Under the pieces are notes generated by a model, which ran no database searches, was not told where the DNA came from, and was given only the letters and a program-made list of their open reading frames with translations. A DNA stretch of 64,000 bases, taken from the NCBI GenBank assembly GCA_020226215.1, contig CM035232.1, positions 81,668,544 through 81,732,543 of the forward strand, in the 5' to 3' direction. Origin of the DNA: Sindora glabra (lineage: Eukaryota > Streptophyta > Magnoliopsida > Fabales > Fabaceae). Positions 47,019-58,914 of the stretch are shown here, piece by piece. A program made the position numbers and the translations under genes. Each line of letters begins with the position of its first letter. Position 1 is the first letter of the stretch.

Positions 47019-48081
47019 TTTGGTTGGAGTTAGACTTGAAGAGTACTATTCATCACGACACTGTTTCATGAAATACTGTTCATCGACACTATTCATGATT
47101 ACTACTCACGGTATTATTCATCTAGTTCAGGGTTTCACAACACTGTTCACATGTCGTACTCTTCATATAGCTTAGGGTTTCATCAATTCTTGGTACAATC
47201 TTCCCTAAATCTTGTTGCAACACTTGTTTTATTGCTAGATTCTTGTTTCTTGGTGATTAGAATAGCTAAATTCATAGCCAATTGTTAATTTTCTGCACTT
47301 GTGTTCATCACATGTCCTTGATTTTGAATTTGTCCAATCTTGTGAAATTCTATTAGTTTCGTGTTTAGTGTTAAATAATAGTTTAATTTGATGAAAATTG
47401 TGAATACAATCAATTCTAATTCCATGTTTACTGTTTCTTTCTAAAATTCTGATTCAATTAGATTGAATTTCTGCTGTCTCAAATATGAACATTCTCATAT
47501 TCTTGCTTATTCTTGCAAGTTCATCATTAGTGGCTAATTGAAAATTGTGTGACTCAATTTGAAAAAGGGGTATAACTATTGTGCAGCAAAAAAAAATCTA
47601 CAGCACACAAAAGTGCTTCTTGGGTGCCACTTTCTTGCAATTTTCAATTTACTTTTGCTTAGTTTATGATTGATTCCATACTAGAAAATTTTGGGAACAA
47701 CTTAGCTATTATTTAATGTTACATAATCTCCTCTAATTTCTCTATTCTTGTCTTGTTTGCACTTTGTTTTCTTTAGTGTGCTTATTTCTTGTTTAGTTTT
47801 TTTTTATTGTCTTTGTTGGCTTCCTTAGTTTTATCTTAAAGTTTTCTTTTGTTGGCTTCACTTGTGTCTTGTTAATTAATTATCACTTAGTTGTGGTTGA
47901 TTGTGTAGATTGGAGGTTGACTTTCTTAAGAACTCTTGAGAACACTTCAGGGGAAAAAGGCAAGAGAGAAATGTTTACACAAAAGCTAATTTTGAGTAAA
48001 ACATGAGTGGACATCTATTGAGTAAAACACTTAGCGAGTGGAGAGGATCTTTTATTACATTAACCTTTTTATTTTATAGAC
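47019..48081. other. gypsy-4 leader
   Basis: Untranslated leader with no coding sequence seen. The first part repeats the words CACTGTTCA and ACTATTCAT several times (47046-47165), a loose tandem of CTGTTCATC-like units. Confidence 0.5.
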
Positions 48082-51000
48082 ATGTCTCATGAAGGAGGAT
48101 CAAGTAATGAGAGCACTCTTCTCTCACCTAAGTCCTTGGTTGTCAGATTGCAAATTGAAGGACTTGCACAAAGATTTAAAAGAATGTTTAAGAGGTAGAA
48201 TGAAACCATAAGGAATATTCAAGAAATGATGGCAAATAATGCAAGAAGGTAGGCACGTGACCATTCTCCACATGTCCATAGAGATTCTAGTAGTTCTCTA
48301 AGAGAAAGAAGAAGAGATGGCAAGGATGATGAAGAGAAGAGGTATTGTAACTCCTTTACTTATTAACACCTTAATCCTAATTAAATAGGCAATTATTGTA
48401 CAATTAGGTCTTTTTGAAGTCAATTTAAGATTCTGTGAAACAAAATATTATAGATTCTAAGTTTCAGAAATTTTCTGTGCATTTCCAAAATTATTAGACC
48501 AACTTCAAAAATATGAAAAACTACTTTGCAGAACTCCAAAAATCATTAAATTTATTCCTATAAACTTTTCACGTGTTGGATTCATCCTCTAAAAATTTGA
48601 CAAAATTTAGACATCATTTGACTTTTCAAAATTCACAGCAAAGTGTTCCTATTCTAGTGCTGTCCAGAATTTACAACTGTAAAAGTAAGCCCTTAGTTCA
48701 GGCGGTAAATCAACTCCGATTAAGCTCAAATTTGGTATGGGAATTTATAAACATGTTAAATACTTTCCATAAAATTTTTAGATAAAAAATCATCCATTTA
48801 ATACTTCGTAATACTAAGTTACAATTTGTATTCAGCACTGTGATGGGAACAGGGCAGTCCAAAACGTGTAATAATTTCCCATAGCAAATGAGCTTATTTT
48901 AAGCTTAATTTTGTCACAGAAGATGATACATAAATGAAGTTCACTCCTGAATTTTCTCATAATTTTTAGAGCATCAGAACTCATCCAAAAATCCCTGCAA
49001 ACATACTCAGCTTACTGCACTACGAGTTCACTGTTCATTTGGTCATTTACTATTCATTTGGTCATTTTCTAACTTCACACACATTGCATATTAAAAGCTT
49101 ACCAATCCAAACTAGTTCATAATACATCAAATTCATGTATTTCATACAACATAGACAAGGGTCATATAATTATACAGAAATTTTAATTTACAAAACATAT
49201 ATCCAATACATACTAATATCACAAACTCTATGAACATTCTAATACAACTTTAAAATATTATTCTTCCTTGTCAAGAGGGCCTTTGGAAGCATCACCTAGA
49301 ATGGTTAGTAAACAATATAGAAACATAAGAAACAAAGTTTCACAGTAGCTAGCTATTGCAAGAAAAACATATTAAGCCATTCCAGATCCTTAAGCAAGTA
49401 AATCATACATTTCCAAAATTAAATAATCATTTATCACACCATTCTATACTATTGTAAGAAACTTGCATCACAGTCAAGATGGCTATCACAGACAATCGTA
49501 CCTAGGCCTTACACACACAGCACTCAGGCTGTAGGTACCGCACACAGCAATTTCATTATCATCCCAGGGAACTCGAGCCATAGGCCTCACATACAATATT
49601 TTACTATTTTTTCGGGATGCACACATAGCAATTTCATACACATTCCATACAATGGCATAAAATACATAAAACATATAAATGGAAAACAGAGCTTAAGGAT
49701 AAAGTTAGCTACTTTTTAAAAGCTTCAAATAGTGATAATTCTTTGGCCTCACTTAGAAATTTCTCTACAATCCCTTTGCCTTTCCAACTTGCCACTTTTC
49801 TTTCTCTACATAAATACACATTATAATTGTTATTAGAAAACCATCATTTTTCTTAAACTTCATGCATTCTTCACTTCCTCCACATACACTAAACCATAAA
49901 GGAAGTGTCCAAATTTTTAATGTACATTCCAATACCTCCTAAATTTCATTATAATACATTATTCCAAACTTCCCAAAAAACACAATTAAATGGCTAAAAC
50001 TTCTTCCCTTCTTCCTTTCCCATGCTCACGGTTTTGGCTTTCAAAAGGGGATTTTCACATAAACTTTCATAATTCAAAATTTCATCTTCCGTAGGCTCTA
50101 TAATTCATAAGAATTATTCTAATTTCATCAATTTAGCTAAATTTCGAACAAATCATGCCAATTCCATACATACATCATTATGCCTCTAAAATCCTAATTT
50201 GTACATCATGATTTCTTGCTATTTTTACACCAAACCAAAGCCATAATGATCAACCTCCTTTGACCACACCAATATCAAAATTTCAAGAAACTAAAAAGAG
50301 TACATTAAAGACCTTTTAAAGGAGAACATTTTTACCTCTTGGAGCAACTTGAAAATCCCCACTTGGAGCTGACCAAACTTGATCAACTTTGGAGGTTTCT
50401 TCAACCTAAATACACCATGTGATAGAGCTTAATGAGAGGAGCAACTTTATCTTCTACACCTAAGCCTAAATCTCACTATTTTTAGGTAAAAAAGTTAAAT
50501 GAAAATTTCTCTCTCTTCCTTCTCTCTAGCTGATGATTTTGGAGTTTCCATGGAGGTGGCTCACGACAATGGAGAAGAAAGGAGAAGGAGAAATAGTTTT
50601 CATGAAGCTTAAAGGATATTTTGGTCATTTTTGAAATTTTCAAGGGTATTTTGGTCCTTTCCCACCAATTAGTAAGGCTATTCTTGCCATTTTCTTCTAA
50701 AAATGACACTTGTCATGTGTCTATTGGCCACACTAAATAAAATTACATATTAGATCCCAAATTTTTGGTTGTTCACACTTTAACTCATACCCGATTTTGC
50801 ACTTTTACAATTTAATCCATAGGGTTTCTGTCCATTTAAAATTTCTCACGTTGTCAGACTTAGACAATTCCCATTTCTAGGGTTTTCTAACCTTCTCTGA
50901 TCATCTATAGTATTTAGGGAAATTAATTCCTTTCCTATTGTTCCCTTTCCTTCAAAATTTTCGTTACATTACACTTAACACCTTTTAACTTGGAATTCAC

Positions 51001-51727
51001 ATACCAAGCTAATTTAAACGTGCCCTTCATTTCTACAGCCTTAGAATTTAGAGATTCAAATGATAAAATTAAAAATTTAGGACATTACATGTATGATAGG
51101 AGGAGAGATAGGAGAGATAATAGAGAGAGGAGAAATGACAAGAGAGTGAGAGAAAATGAGAGAATTGATGGAGTTAAAATAAAGATTCCTAGTTTTCATG
51201 GAAGGAATGATGTTGAAGCATACTTAGAGTGGGAGTTGAAGATAGAGCAAGTATTCTCATGCCATGACTACAGTGAGGAAAAGAAAGTGAAGGTAGCTTC
51301 CCTAGAGTTCTATGACTATACCTTGGTGTGATGGGATCAAATTCAAAGGGAGGGAAGGAGATATGATGAGGAACTTGTAGTCACTTGGATTAAAATGAAG
51401 AACCTAATATGCAAGAGATTTGTTCCTACATACTACAATAGGGAGCTTCATACAAAGCTTCAAGGTTTGAGGCAAGGTGGAAAAAGTGTTGATGACTATT
51501 ACAAAGAAATGGAAGTTGCCATGATAAGAGCTAATGTAATTGAAGAAAGAGAAGCAACAATGGCCTATTTCTTGAATGGGTTGAATCATGATATCCGTGA
51601 TATAGTGGAACTCCATCCCTATGTAGAACTTGAAGATTTGGTTCACCAAACTATCAAAGTAGAAGCACAACTTAAAAGAAAGGGGACTTTGAAGAAAGGC
51701 ATCTCTTCTTACAACTCAAAAGGATGA
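48082..51727 (+). pseudogene. gypsy-4 gag, split by an LTR-like insert
   Basis: Gag starts at ATG 48082 (MSHEGGSSNES) with stops at two former codons (KR*NE and RR*AR). It runs to KDDEEKRY at 48345. After the insert it continues as YDRRRDRRDNRERR (51092) and the gag core: KIPSFHGRNDVEAYLEWELK near 51182, KRFVPTYYNRELHTKLQGL near 51413, YFLNGLNHDIRD near 51566. The TGA at 51329 replaces the first Trp of the usual WW pair. A downstream zinc knuckle (51860-51901) reads CFKCLGKG*IASQC, with a stop in place of the His. Confidence 0.82.
48346..51089 (-). mobile_element. 2.74-kb LTR-like insert (probable solo LTR) in gypsy-4 gag
   Basis: The insert is bounded by TGTAACTCC on the left and GGACATTACA on the right, and is flanked by GGTAT (48341-48345) and TGTAT (51090-51094), a 5-bp TSD with one mismatch. 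Leaving it out joins EEKRY to DRRRDRR in frame. Read on the - strand it starts TGTAATGTCCTAAATTTTT, like plant gypsy LTRs (compare 26289). No gag or pol could be read inside, so a solo LTR left by LTR-LTR recombination is the simplest reading. A short repeated phrase resembling CCTAGGCCTTACACACAGC and CATAGGCCTCACATACA occurs at 49501-49590. Confidence 0.75.
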
Positions 51728-52467
51728 AAGGAAGGAGTAAAAAAGGAGGGAACTTCAACTAAGAATGCAGCTATCCAAGGCGGTAAATCCTCGTCTAAAA
51801 CTTCTTTTAATTCTATTAATACTTCTGCTTCCTCTACTTCTTGGCATAGGGAAATCAAATGCTTCAAATGCCTTGGAAAAGGCTAGATTGCATCCCAATG
51901 TCCAAACAAGAAGACCATGATTTTGAAAGAGAATGGTGAGATCTCAAGTGCTAGTTCATCTCCATCATCACATGCTCCAAGTGAAGAAGATAGTGAGTGT
52001 AAGGTTTTTTGCCACGAGAGAGACTTACTTATGGTAAGGTGTCTCTTGGGTAGTTTAGCTAAGGAGGATGACATTACACAAAGAAAAAATATTTTTCATT
52101 CAAGATGCTTGGACTTGGGAAGGTTTGTTCTCTTATTGTTAATGGTAGTAGTTGTATCAATGTGGCTAGTGTTAGGCTTCTTGAGAAATTGTGTCTCACT
52201 ACTATTCCTCATCCCAAGCCCAATAAGCTACAATGGTTGAGTGATGAAGGGGAATTAGTTGTTAATAGGCAAGTTTTGATTACTTTTTCTATTGGAAAGT
52301 ATGAGAATGAAGTCTTGTGTGATGTAGTACCTATGGAAGCAAGCCATATCCTCGTGGGAAGACCTTGGCAATTTAACAAGAAAGCTATTCATGATGGTCG
52401 TTCCAACAAGTTCACATTTGTACATAAAGGGTGCAAAATCACTTTAGTACCCATGACTCCTTGTTAA
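51728..52467 (+). pseudogene. gypsy-4 zinc knuckle and protease
   Basis: After the gag stop at 51725 the frame continues through a Ser-rich stretch (about 51790-51840) to the broken knuckle, then to the protease (52105-52467). The catalytic position reads IVNGSSCINV. The Asp is replaced by Asn (AAT at 52141-52143), which would abolish aspartic protease activity. The second protease motif HILVGRPWQFNKK is intact near 52348. Confidence 0.8.
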
Positions 52468-52650
52468 ATGTGTGAGGATCAAACAACTATGAGGTTGAAA
52501 AGAGAGCAAGAAAGAAAAGATGAGAGAAAAACTGAAAAGAAAAAGAGTGAGTTTGAGGGCAAACTTAAAAAGAAAGGAGAAAAAGTGAGGACACTTACAA
52601 GTGAGAAAGACGAGAGTGAAAAGAAAAGTTAGTGTGAAAGGAGAGAAAAT
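52468..52650 (+). other. Lys/Glu-rich linker between protease and RT (gypsy-4)
   Basis: Purine-rich coding-like sequence (LKREQERKDERKTEKK and similar) with a stop near 52630. It corresponds to the linker at 42391-42640 in gypsy-3. Confidence 0.65.
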
Positions 52651-55182
52651 TTGTTTGTGAGAGAAAAAGAAGTGAGGAAAGCTTTGTTGGCCTCTCGGCC
52701 TATGTATCTACTTTTGTGTAAAGAAAGTCCTCATGATGAATTGATTGATTTTTTTGCTAACAATGCTTTGCCTAGTGGTGTTTCTTCTCTTTTGCAGGAA
52801 TTTGAAGATGTCTTCCCCAAGGAAGTGCCTTATGGCCTACCTTCAATTAAAGGGATAGAACATCAAATTGACTTAATTGCAAGAGCAACATTGCCCAACC
52901 AACCTACATATAAAAGCAATCCTCAAGAAACTCAAGAGATCCAAAAACAAGTAGAAGGATTGCTAGAGAAAGGATGGGTGAAGGAAAGCCTAAGCCCTTA
53001 TGCTATACCAATCATCCTAGTACCCAAGAAAGATGGAAGCTAGAAGATGTGCACTGATTACCATGCCATTAACAATATCACTATAAAGTATAGACACCCC
53101 ATACCCCATTTGGATTATTTACTTAATGAATTGTTTGGTGCTTGTTACTTTTCTAAGATTGATCTTAAGAGTGGATATCACCAAATAAGAATAAGGGAGA
53201 GGAATGAATGGAAAATAGCTTTTAAGACTAAATATAGGTTGAATGAATGGTTGGTTATGCCATTTGGGTTAACTAATGCACCTAATACCTTCATGCATTT
53301 AATCAATCATGTACTTAGAAACTTCTTAGGCAAATTTGTTGTTGTTTACTTTGATGATATCTTAGTTTACAGCAAATCTTTTGATGAGCATGTGTTGTAT
53401 TTGACAACGTCATTTAAAGGTGTAGCAATGGTGCTAAAATCTTTCACAAAATGCCTATAAAAGCTTGCTAACCCATGGAAGCTCCTCACTTCACTCATGG
53501 TCCTAAAGGTTAACCAATCTTTTATGGCTTTAACCTTTTCCTCATCCATATGCACACCTTTGAAATTAACCATAAAGCTAAGAAAAACTACATGATCTTT
53601 ACAAAATGTACATTTTTCAATATTTGCATGCACCCATACTTGCGCTTCCTAATTTTGCTAAATCATTTGAATTGGAGTGTGATGCATCTAACGTAGGGAT
53701 AGGCATTGTTTTGATGCAAGATGGGCACCCCATTGCTTACCTTAGTGAAAAGCTTAATGGAACATGTTTGAAGTATCCTACTTATGATAAAGAATTTTAT
53801 GCTTTGATTAGGGCACTTCAAACATGGCAACATTATCTTCTACCTAAAGAGTTTGTGATCCATAGTGACCATGAATCATTGAAATATCTCAAGAGTCAAG
53901 GAAAATTAAATAAAAGGCATGCTAAGTGGGTAGAGTTCCTAGAATAGTTTCCTTATGTTATTAAGCATAAGCAAGGTAAAATGAATGTAGTGGTCGATGC
54001 TTTATCTAGGCGTTATGCTTTGCTTTCTATGCTTGATATGAAATTGCTTGGATTTGAACATGTAAAGGAACTTTATGTGCATGATGCTGACTTTGTTGGA
54101 TTATATATGTTTTGTGAAAAGGTAGCTCATGATGGGTTTTATAAGCATAAGAGGTATCTGTTTAAGGGGAAAAAATTGTGTGTGCCTAAATGCTCAATTT
54201 GTGACTTACTTGTAAAAGAAGCCCATGAGGGTGGTTTGATGGGGCACTTTGGTGAACTTAAAACCTTAATAATCTTGTAAGAACACTTCTTTTGGCTTAG
54301 AATGAAACATGGTGTTTATCAATTCTGCAAAAAGTGTATTGTGTGCAAAAGGGATAAATCCAAGGTACAACCCCATGGCCTTTATACTCCATTACCTATT
54401 TTAGATTACCCTTGGACTGATGTTTCTATGGATTTCATTGTTGGTTTGCTAAGGAAAAAAATGGTAAGGACTCCATATTTGTGGTTATGGACCGCTTCTC
54501 AAAGATGGCTCATTTTGTTCCATGTAGGAAAGTAGATGATGCTACACATGTTACGAACCTGTACTTCAAGGAGATTGTGAGGTTGCATGACTTGCCAAGA
54601 AGCATAGTTTCGGATAGAGATTCTAAGTTTTTGAGTCACTTCTGGAGGACCCTATGGCAAAAGCTTGGAACCAAACTTCTATTTTCTACCACATGTCACC
54701 CACAGACAGATGGACAAACAGAGGTAGTAAACCGTACCTTAACTACTCTTCTTAGGGCTATGGTAAGAAAGAATCTCAAATCATGGGAAGAATGCTTGCC
54801 TCACATTGAATTTGCATATAATAGGACATTTCATTCAACTACCATGCATTCACCATTTAAGATTGTTTATGGATTTAATCCCCTCACCCCACTTGATTTG
54901 CTGCCACTGCCTAACATTTCATCTTTAGTGCATATGGATGGTAATATTGAAGCTAAATTTCTTAAGAAGTTGCATGAAAAGGCGAAGGCTCAAATTGAAA
55001 AGAAAGTAGAGCAGCAAGCAAAATATGCCAACAAGGGAAGAAAGAAAGTGGTATTTGAACCCAAAGATTAGGTTTGGGTACATATGCACAAGGAGAGGTT
55101 TCCCGTGCAAAGGAAGTCAAAGTTTCAACCGAGAGAAGATAGACCATTCCAAGTCTTAGAGAGAATTGGGGATAATGCAAAA
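52651..55182 (+). pseudogene. gypsy-4 RT, RNase H and integrase, with internal inversion
   Basis: RT starts SLLQEFEDVFPKEVP (52786) and runs through KGWVKESLSPYAIP (52972) and a TAG at 53041. It continues through KIDLKSGYHQIRI (53155) and MPFGLTNAPNTFM (53260) to the catalytic YFDD (53347-53358). The next segment is inverted (53395-53632). RNase H resumes as LALPNFAKSFELECDAS (53640) and runs to DALSRRYALL (54000). The integrase zinc region (HEGGLMGHF near 54225, CKKCIVCKRDKSK near 54326) precedes a frameshift in an A7 run near 54456. The DDE core keeps Asp in MDRFSK, Asp in SDRDSKF and Glu in GQTEVVNR (54487-54730). The sequence stops at about 55182. Confidence 0.86.
53395..53632 (-). other. 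In-place inverted segment of gypsy-4 RT
   Basis: The - strand of this interval encodes the RT connection sequence that should follow YFDD on the + strand: IEKCTFCKDHVVFLSFMV, then DEEKVKAIKDWLTF, then SEVRSFHGLASFYRHFVKDF. The flanking + strand pieces are DEHVLYL on the left and PILALPNF on the right. A dozen or more codons are missing at each breakpoint compared with gypsy-3, so the inversion was accompanied by small deletions. Confidence 0.9.
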
Positions 55183-55330
55183 TGACTTTTTGAAAGGTAA
55201 TCAACTAATTTAGTTAACTAATTGTTAAACACTTAAATCAGTTTATTAACAAGTCAACCAGGTAAAAATGATTAAATTAGCTAAAAGTCATTCAAAAGCT
55301 ATTTGCCAAACAAGTCTTTATGTATATATA
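55183..55330. repeat. Possible hAT-type MITE at the end of gypsy-4
   Basis: The right end, read on the - strand, is GACTTGTTTGGCAAATAGC. An AATGACTTTT motif occurs near the left edge and again, inverted, near 55290. This resembles the ends of plant hAT MITEs. No TSD was found. Confidence 0.3.
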
Positions 55331-55399
55331 TATACATAATACTTTACAATTATGTATTATAATATAGCCTTATGAAATCAAAAATTGCTATCATTAATA

Positions 55400-57849
55400 G
55401 AATCATCTCTAATCAATCCAATCCATCAATCATATCAATACATGACCAAAGCAACATTTGGTACAATCAATGACATGGAGCAAGAATGGATGTGTAGCAT
55501 GAAAATTACATGCACTATGATCTTAACATGCCTATTTTCAATTGGTCCACCTTATCCCTTACTAAAATTAAACTAAACAAGATTAGAGTGTAACTCCACA
55601 TAATCTTTATATTGTAGTAAATAACCATAAATATAAACTCTCATTAAAATAGTACATCATTAAGTGATACAACATCTCTATGAGCAGTCTATTTATGAAA
55701 GACCAGGGATGGTAAACCCTTAGTAAGTAAATCTCTAACCATTACATTTATTCCAATATGCTCCATAAATATCTGACCATCTTGAACTCTTTCTTTAATA
55801 ACTAGCAACTTTTGTCTATGTGCTTTGACTTTGACAAACTCTTATTGTTATTGGAATACAGCATAGCTGGCTTACTATCGCAAAATGAATTTAATAATCT
55901 TTTAATACCATCCATAATTTGTAGCCTAGTGACAAAATTATATGCCCATGTCCTATGATTGGATGCCTCATAATATGCTATAAGTTTAACTGCCATGGTG
56001 GAAGAAGCTATACTTAGTAGTTTCCTAAGAAATAGCTTCTTTAACAAACAAGTAGATATAACTTGAAGTGAATTTATGACTATCTTGGCATCTTGCAAAA
56101 TCAAAGTTGGAATACCCAGTGATCTCTAACTAATCTAATCTTTTATATATGATCATGTAATGCTTTTTCTCTAAAGATATCGTATGACCCTTTTAGTTTC
56201 TTTCTAATGATCTATTCTTAGATTGCTTAAGTATCTGTCTAACATCCCAATAATGCATACAATATTTGGACGCATGCAAATCTAAGCATACATTAGACTC
56301 CCTACAGCTAAAGTATAAGGAATCTTTTCCATTTTTTTAAATTCAAAATCTTTCTTTGGGTATTAATCCAAATTGAATTTGTTTCCTTAGTGATAAGGGT
56401 GTCATCTAGTTTGCAATCCTACATACCAAATCTCTTAAGAACCTTCTTAATATAGCTCTTTTGTCATAACCCAAGAGTACCTCGAGAGTGATCTTAGTGT
56501 ATCTATATTCCTAACCTAAAAGAGGCATCACCCAGATCTTTCATCTTAAATTGCTTTAATAGAAATCTTTTAGTTTCATGTAATAAGCCTATATCATTGC
56601 TAGCAACCAATATGTCATTAACATATAAAACCAGAAAAATATGCTTATTCCTATTAAACTTGTGGTATATACAACCATTAACTACATTCATCTCAAATCC
56701 AAAAGAGATGACAATTTGATGAAACTTATAACACCATTGATGGGAAGTCTGCTTAAGTCCATAGATGGATTTCTTTAATTTGCAAACCATCTATTTTAAA
56801 TCTCCTGAAATAAAGTTTTGAAAGCTGCACCATATAGATTATTTCATCAAGATCACCATTAAGAAATGTTATTTTGACATCTATCTGATGTAACTCAAGA
56901 TCAAAATGTACCACAAGTGTCATTATAATTCTAAAAGAATCTTGTGAAGAAATTAGGGAGAAAATCTCTATAAATCAATGTCTTCCTTTTGAGTAAAGCC
57001 TTTAGCGACAAGATGTGCTTTATATCTTTCCACATTATCTTCTAAATCCCTCTTAGTCTTAAATATCCATTTGTAGTCAATGGGTTTCACACCTTCAAGT
57101 AATGGCACAAGATCACAAACATCATTGTCTCTTATGGACTTCATTTCCTTACTCATGGCATCAATCTACTTTTGAGAGTTAAAACTTTTAATGGCTTGAT
57201 AGAAGTAGATTGGATCATCTTCCACCATTCCAATATATACCTCATGTTCTTGAAGAAAAATAATGTAATCATCTAGAATTGCATTTCTCCTCTATCTAGT
57301 GGATTTCCTTAACGACATTTGTTCTTTAGGTTGTTGAGTCCTTGGGAATAACCTATTGATCTTGATTAAGGAGATTTTCAATATTATTTTATGGTTTTGG
57401 AGTTACTTCTTGAGTAATGTCAAGAATAAAAGCTTGATCATGATTAATGTTAACTATAGGAAAATAAACAAATTCCTTTTCAAAGTTTTTAACTTTATCT
57501 CTCCCCTAAAGAATTGGGCATTTTTCGTCTCAAAGAAGGATCTAATTATGGGATCATGAAACTTATATCCCTAAGATTGTTCAGAGTAACTAACATAATA
57601 ATTATTTATCATTTTTTAGTTTAGTTTCTTTTCACTTGGCCTATACAGCCTTGCCTCAGCTAGACAACCCTAAATATATAAATTTTTTTAATACTAGGCT
57701 TTTTTCTCATTCATAGTTCATAAAGGGTTTTGATCGTTGTCTTGCTTGGAAATCTGTTTAGAAAGTAAGCTGTTATCTTTAATACCTTCCTTAAAGTGAA
57801 TTTGGTAAGGCATTATAACTAATTACACTCTTCTAGGAATTTGTTAGGT
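55400..57849 (-). mobile_element. copia-6: - strand Ty1/copia remnant
   Basis: A copia pol reads leftwards from about 57840 to 55690, ending near 55400 in non-coding sequence. No LTR pair was recognised. Its right edge abuts the gypsy-5 LTR at 57850, which probably cut it. Its left edge adjoins the broken 3' end of gypsy-4. Confidence 0.65.
55690..57840 (-). pseudogene. copia-6 pol (integrase end, RT, RNase H)
   Basis: Read on the - strand, the integrase C-terminal region comes first (YRPSEKKLN near 57640, GYKFHDPIIRSFFE near 57570). RT follows with LVPLLEGVKPIDYKWIFKTK near 57110, YKAHLVAKGFTQKEDIDL near 57000 and KKSIYGLKQTSHQW near 56775. The catalytic box reads YVND (Asn codon at 56617-56619) where copia RTs have YVDD. 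Then come LLHETKRFLLKQFKMKDLGD and RNase H (AYYEASNHRTWAYNFV near 55970, SKSKHIDKS near 55810). The 3' end keeps DLLTKGLPSLVFHKQ-like sequence near 55740. Many stops. Confidence 0.75.
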
Positions 57850-58864
57850 TGATATGAACCAGTCTAGCACTTTGCATAATTAAGCTTAAGTAGAGAAGGA
57901 CTTAACTCTAAGTAAAGGCTCAATGACAAGAGGAAGGCTCAAAAGGATATAAAAAGCAATTAGAGCCCATGTGAATGCAATTCTAGCCCAAGGAGCCCAA
58001 GTAGAAGAAACAAATAATGCTAAAGTGTTGTTTATCCAAGCTTAAGAAATTTGAAGATATTTGGAGTACAACAAATCTAGACATATTTTCTTAATATGAA
58101 ATGCAACAAATCATGAGATAATTTCCTAATATGGAATGCAATGAATTTAAACATATTTTCCTAATATGGAGTACAACAAATCTAGAGATATTTTCCAAAT
58201 ATCGAATGCAATGAATCTAGACATGTCTTATTAATATGGAATGCAATGAATGTGAACATATTTCCAATATGGAGTACAATAAATCAGGAGATATTTTCTT
58301 AATTTGGAATGTAACAAATAAAGAAAATTTGAGGATAATTTTCATTTTTAATTTAATAATAGTTAAATCTTTGTATTTTCCTAAGCATAGCATTTACTAT
58401 TTGTACTTTTCTAAGAGTAGTATAAATAGGAATCTATGTAACTTAGAATTCAGTAGTTGATGAATATAATACGAAATTAAGTGTTTCTTCTCCAAAGTGT
58501 GAGAAATTTATCTTCTTTTGCTCTTCTGAAACCTTGCTTTGTCAATATTCCTTTATAAATTGGTGATTCAAATTCATAAAAGCCCTTAATTTATGCTTCA
58601 ACCTAGGTGCGTTGTTATGTGGATTGATTAACTTGTGTTCGTGGTTGGATAAGTGATCTAAATAGCAAGTCAGATTTCTTATAGCATTGGTTGACTACTT
58701 GCATTCGTTAGGTCATTGAACCACCCAAATCAAAATTTATCACTCCCAATTTCCCTTTCTTAATTTTGGAGTGTGGTGATCATATCCTTTTTTTATATTA
58801 TTTTCTATTTTCTTGAACTACCTATGCTATGAAAATTAGGCCATCCCTATTGTTTTCCCTATCA
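57850..58864 (+). repeat. gypsy-5 5' LTR
   Basis: It starts TGATATGAACCAG and ends TTTTCCCTATCA just before the primer site. The beginning still reads as a pol C-terminus (LTLSKGSMTRGRLKRI, 57902-57950). It contains a repeated phrase of about 57 bp in which AATATGGA(A/G)T and (A/G)CAA(C/T)(A/G)AATC(T/A) recur (58095-58320). A TATA-like AGTATAAATAGG is at 58419-58430. Confidence 0.68.
58095..58320. repeat. Tandem repeats inside the gypsy-5 LTR
   Basis: Several degenerate units share TTTCCTAATATGGAATGCAA and then GAATCTAGACAT or AAATCTAGAGAT, for example at 58069, 58119, 58158, 58199 and 58253. They form a short irregular tandem upstream of the presumed TATA box, where an enhancer-like array would sit. 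Confidence 0.7.
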
Positions 58865-58878
58865 TTTAGTATCAAAGC
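58865..58878 (+). promoter_or_regulatory. gypsy-5 primer-binding site
   Basis: TTTAGTATCAAAGC matches TTTGGTATCAGAGC except for two G-to-A changes and lies at the LTR end. Confidence 0.75.
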
Positions 58879-58914
58879 TACTGGTTGACATGATAGGTGT
58901 TTAATCTTATTCTT

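Larger units (their letters stand above)
46382..55182 (+). mobile_element. gypsy-4: Ty3/gypsy element, 3' end missing
   Basis: The 5' LTR (46382-47003), primer site, long leader, gag, protease, linker, RT, RNase H and integrase are all on the + strand. Gag is split by a 2744-bp LTR-like insert and pol holds a small inversion. The element breaks off at about 55182 inside the integrase C-terminal region (ERIGDNAK), without a 3' LTR. It belongs to the same family as gypsy-3 and gypsy-5. The 5-mer before the LTR is AATAT, but the matching 3' copy is not in the window. Confidence 0.82.
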
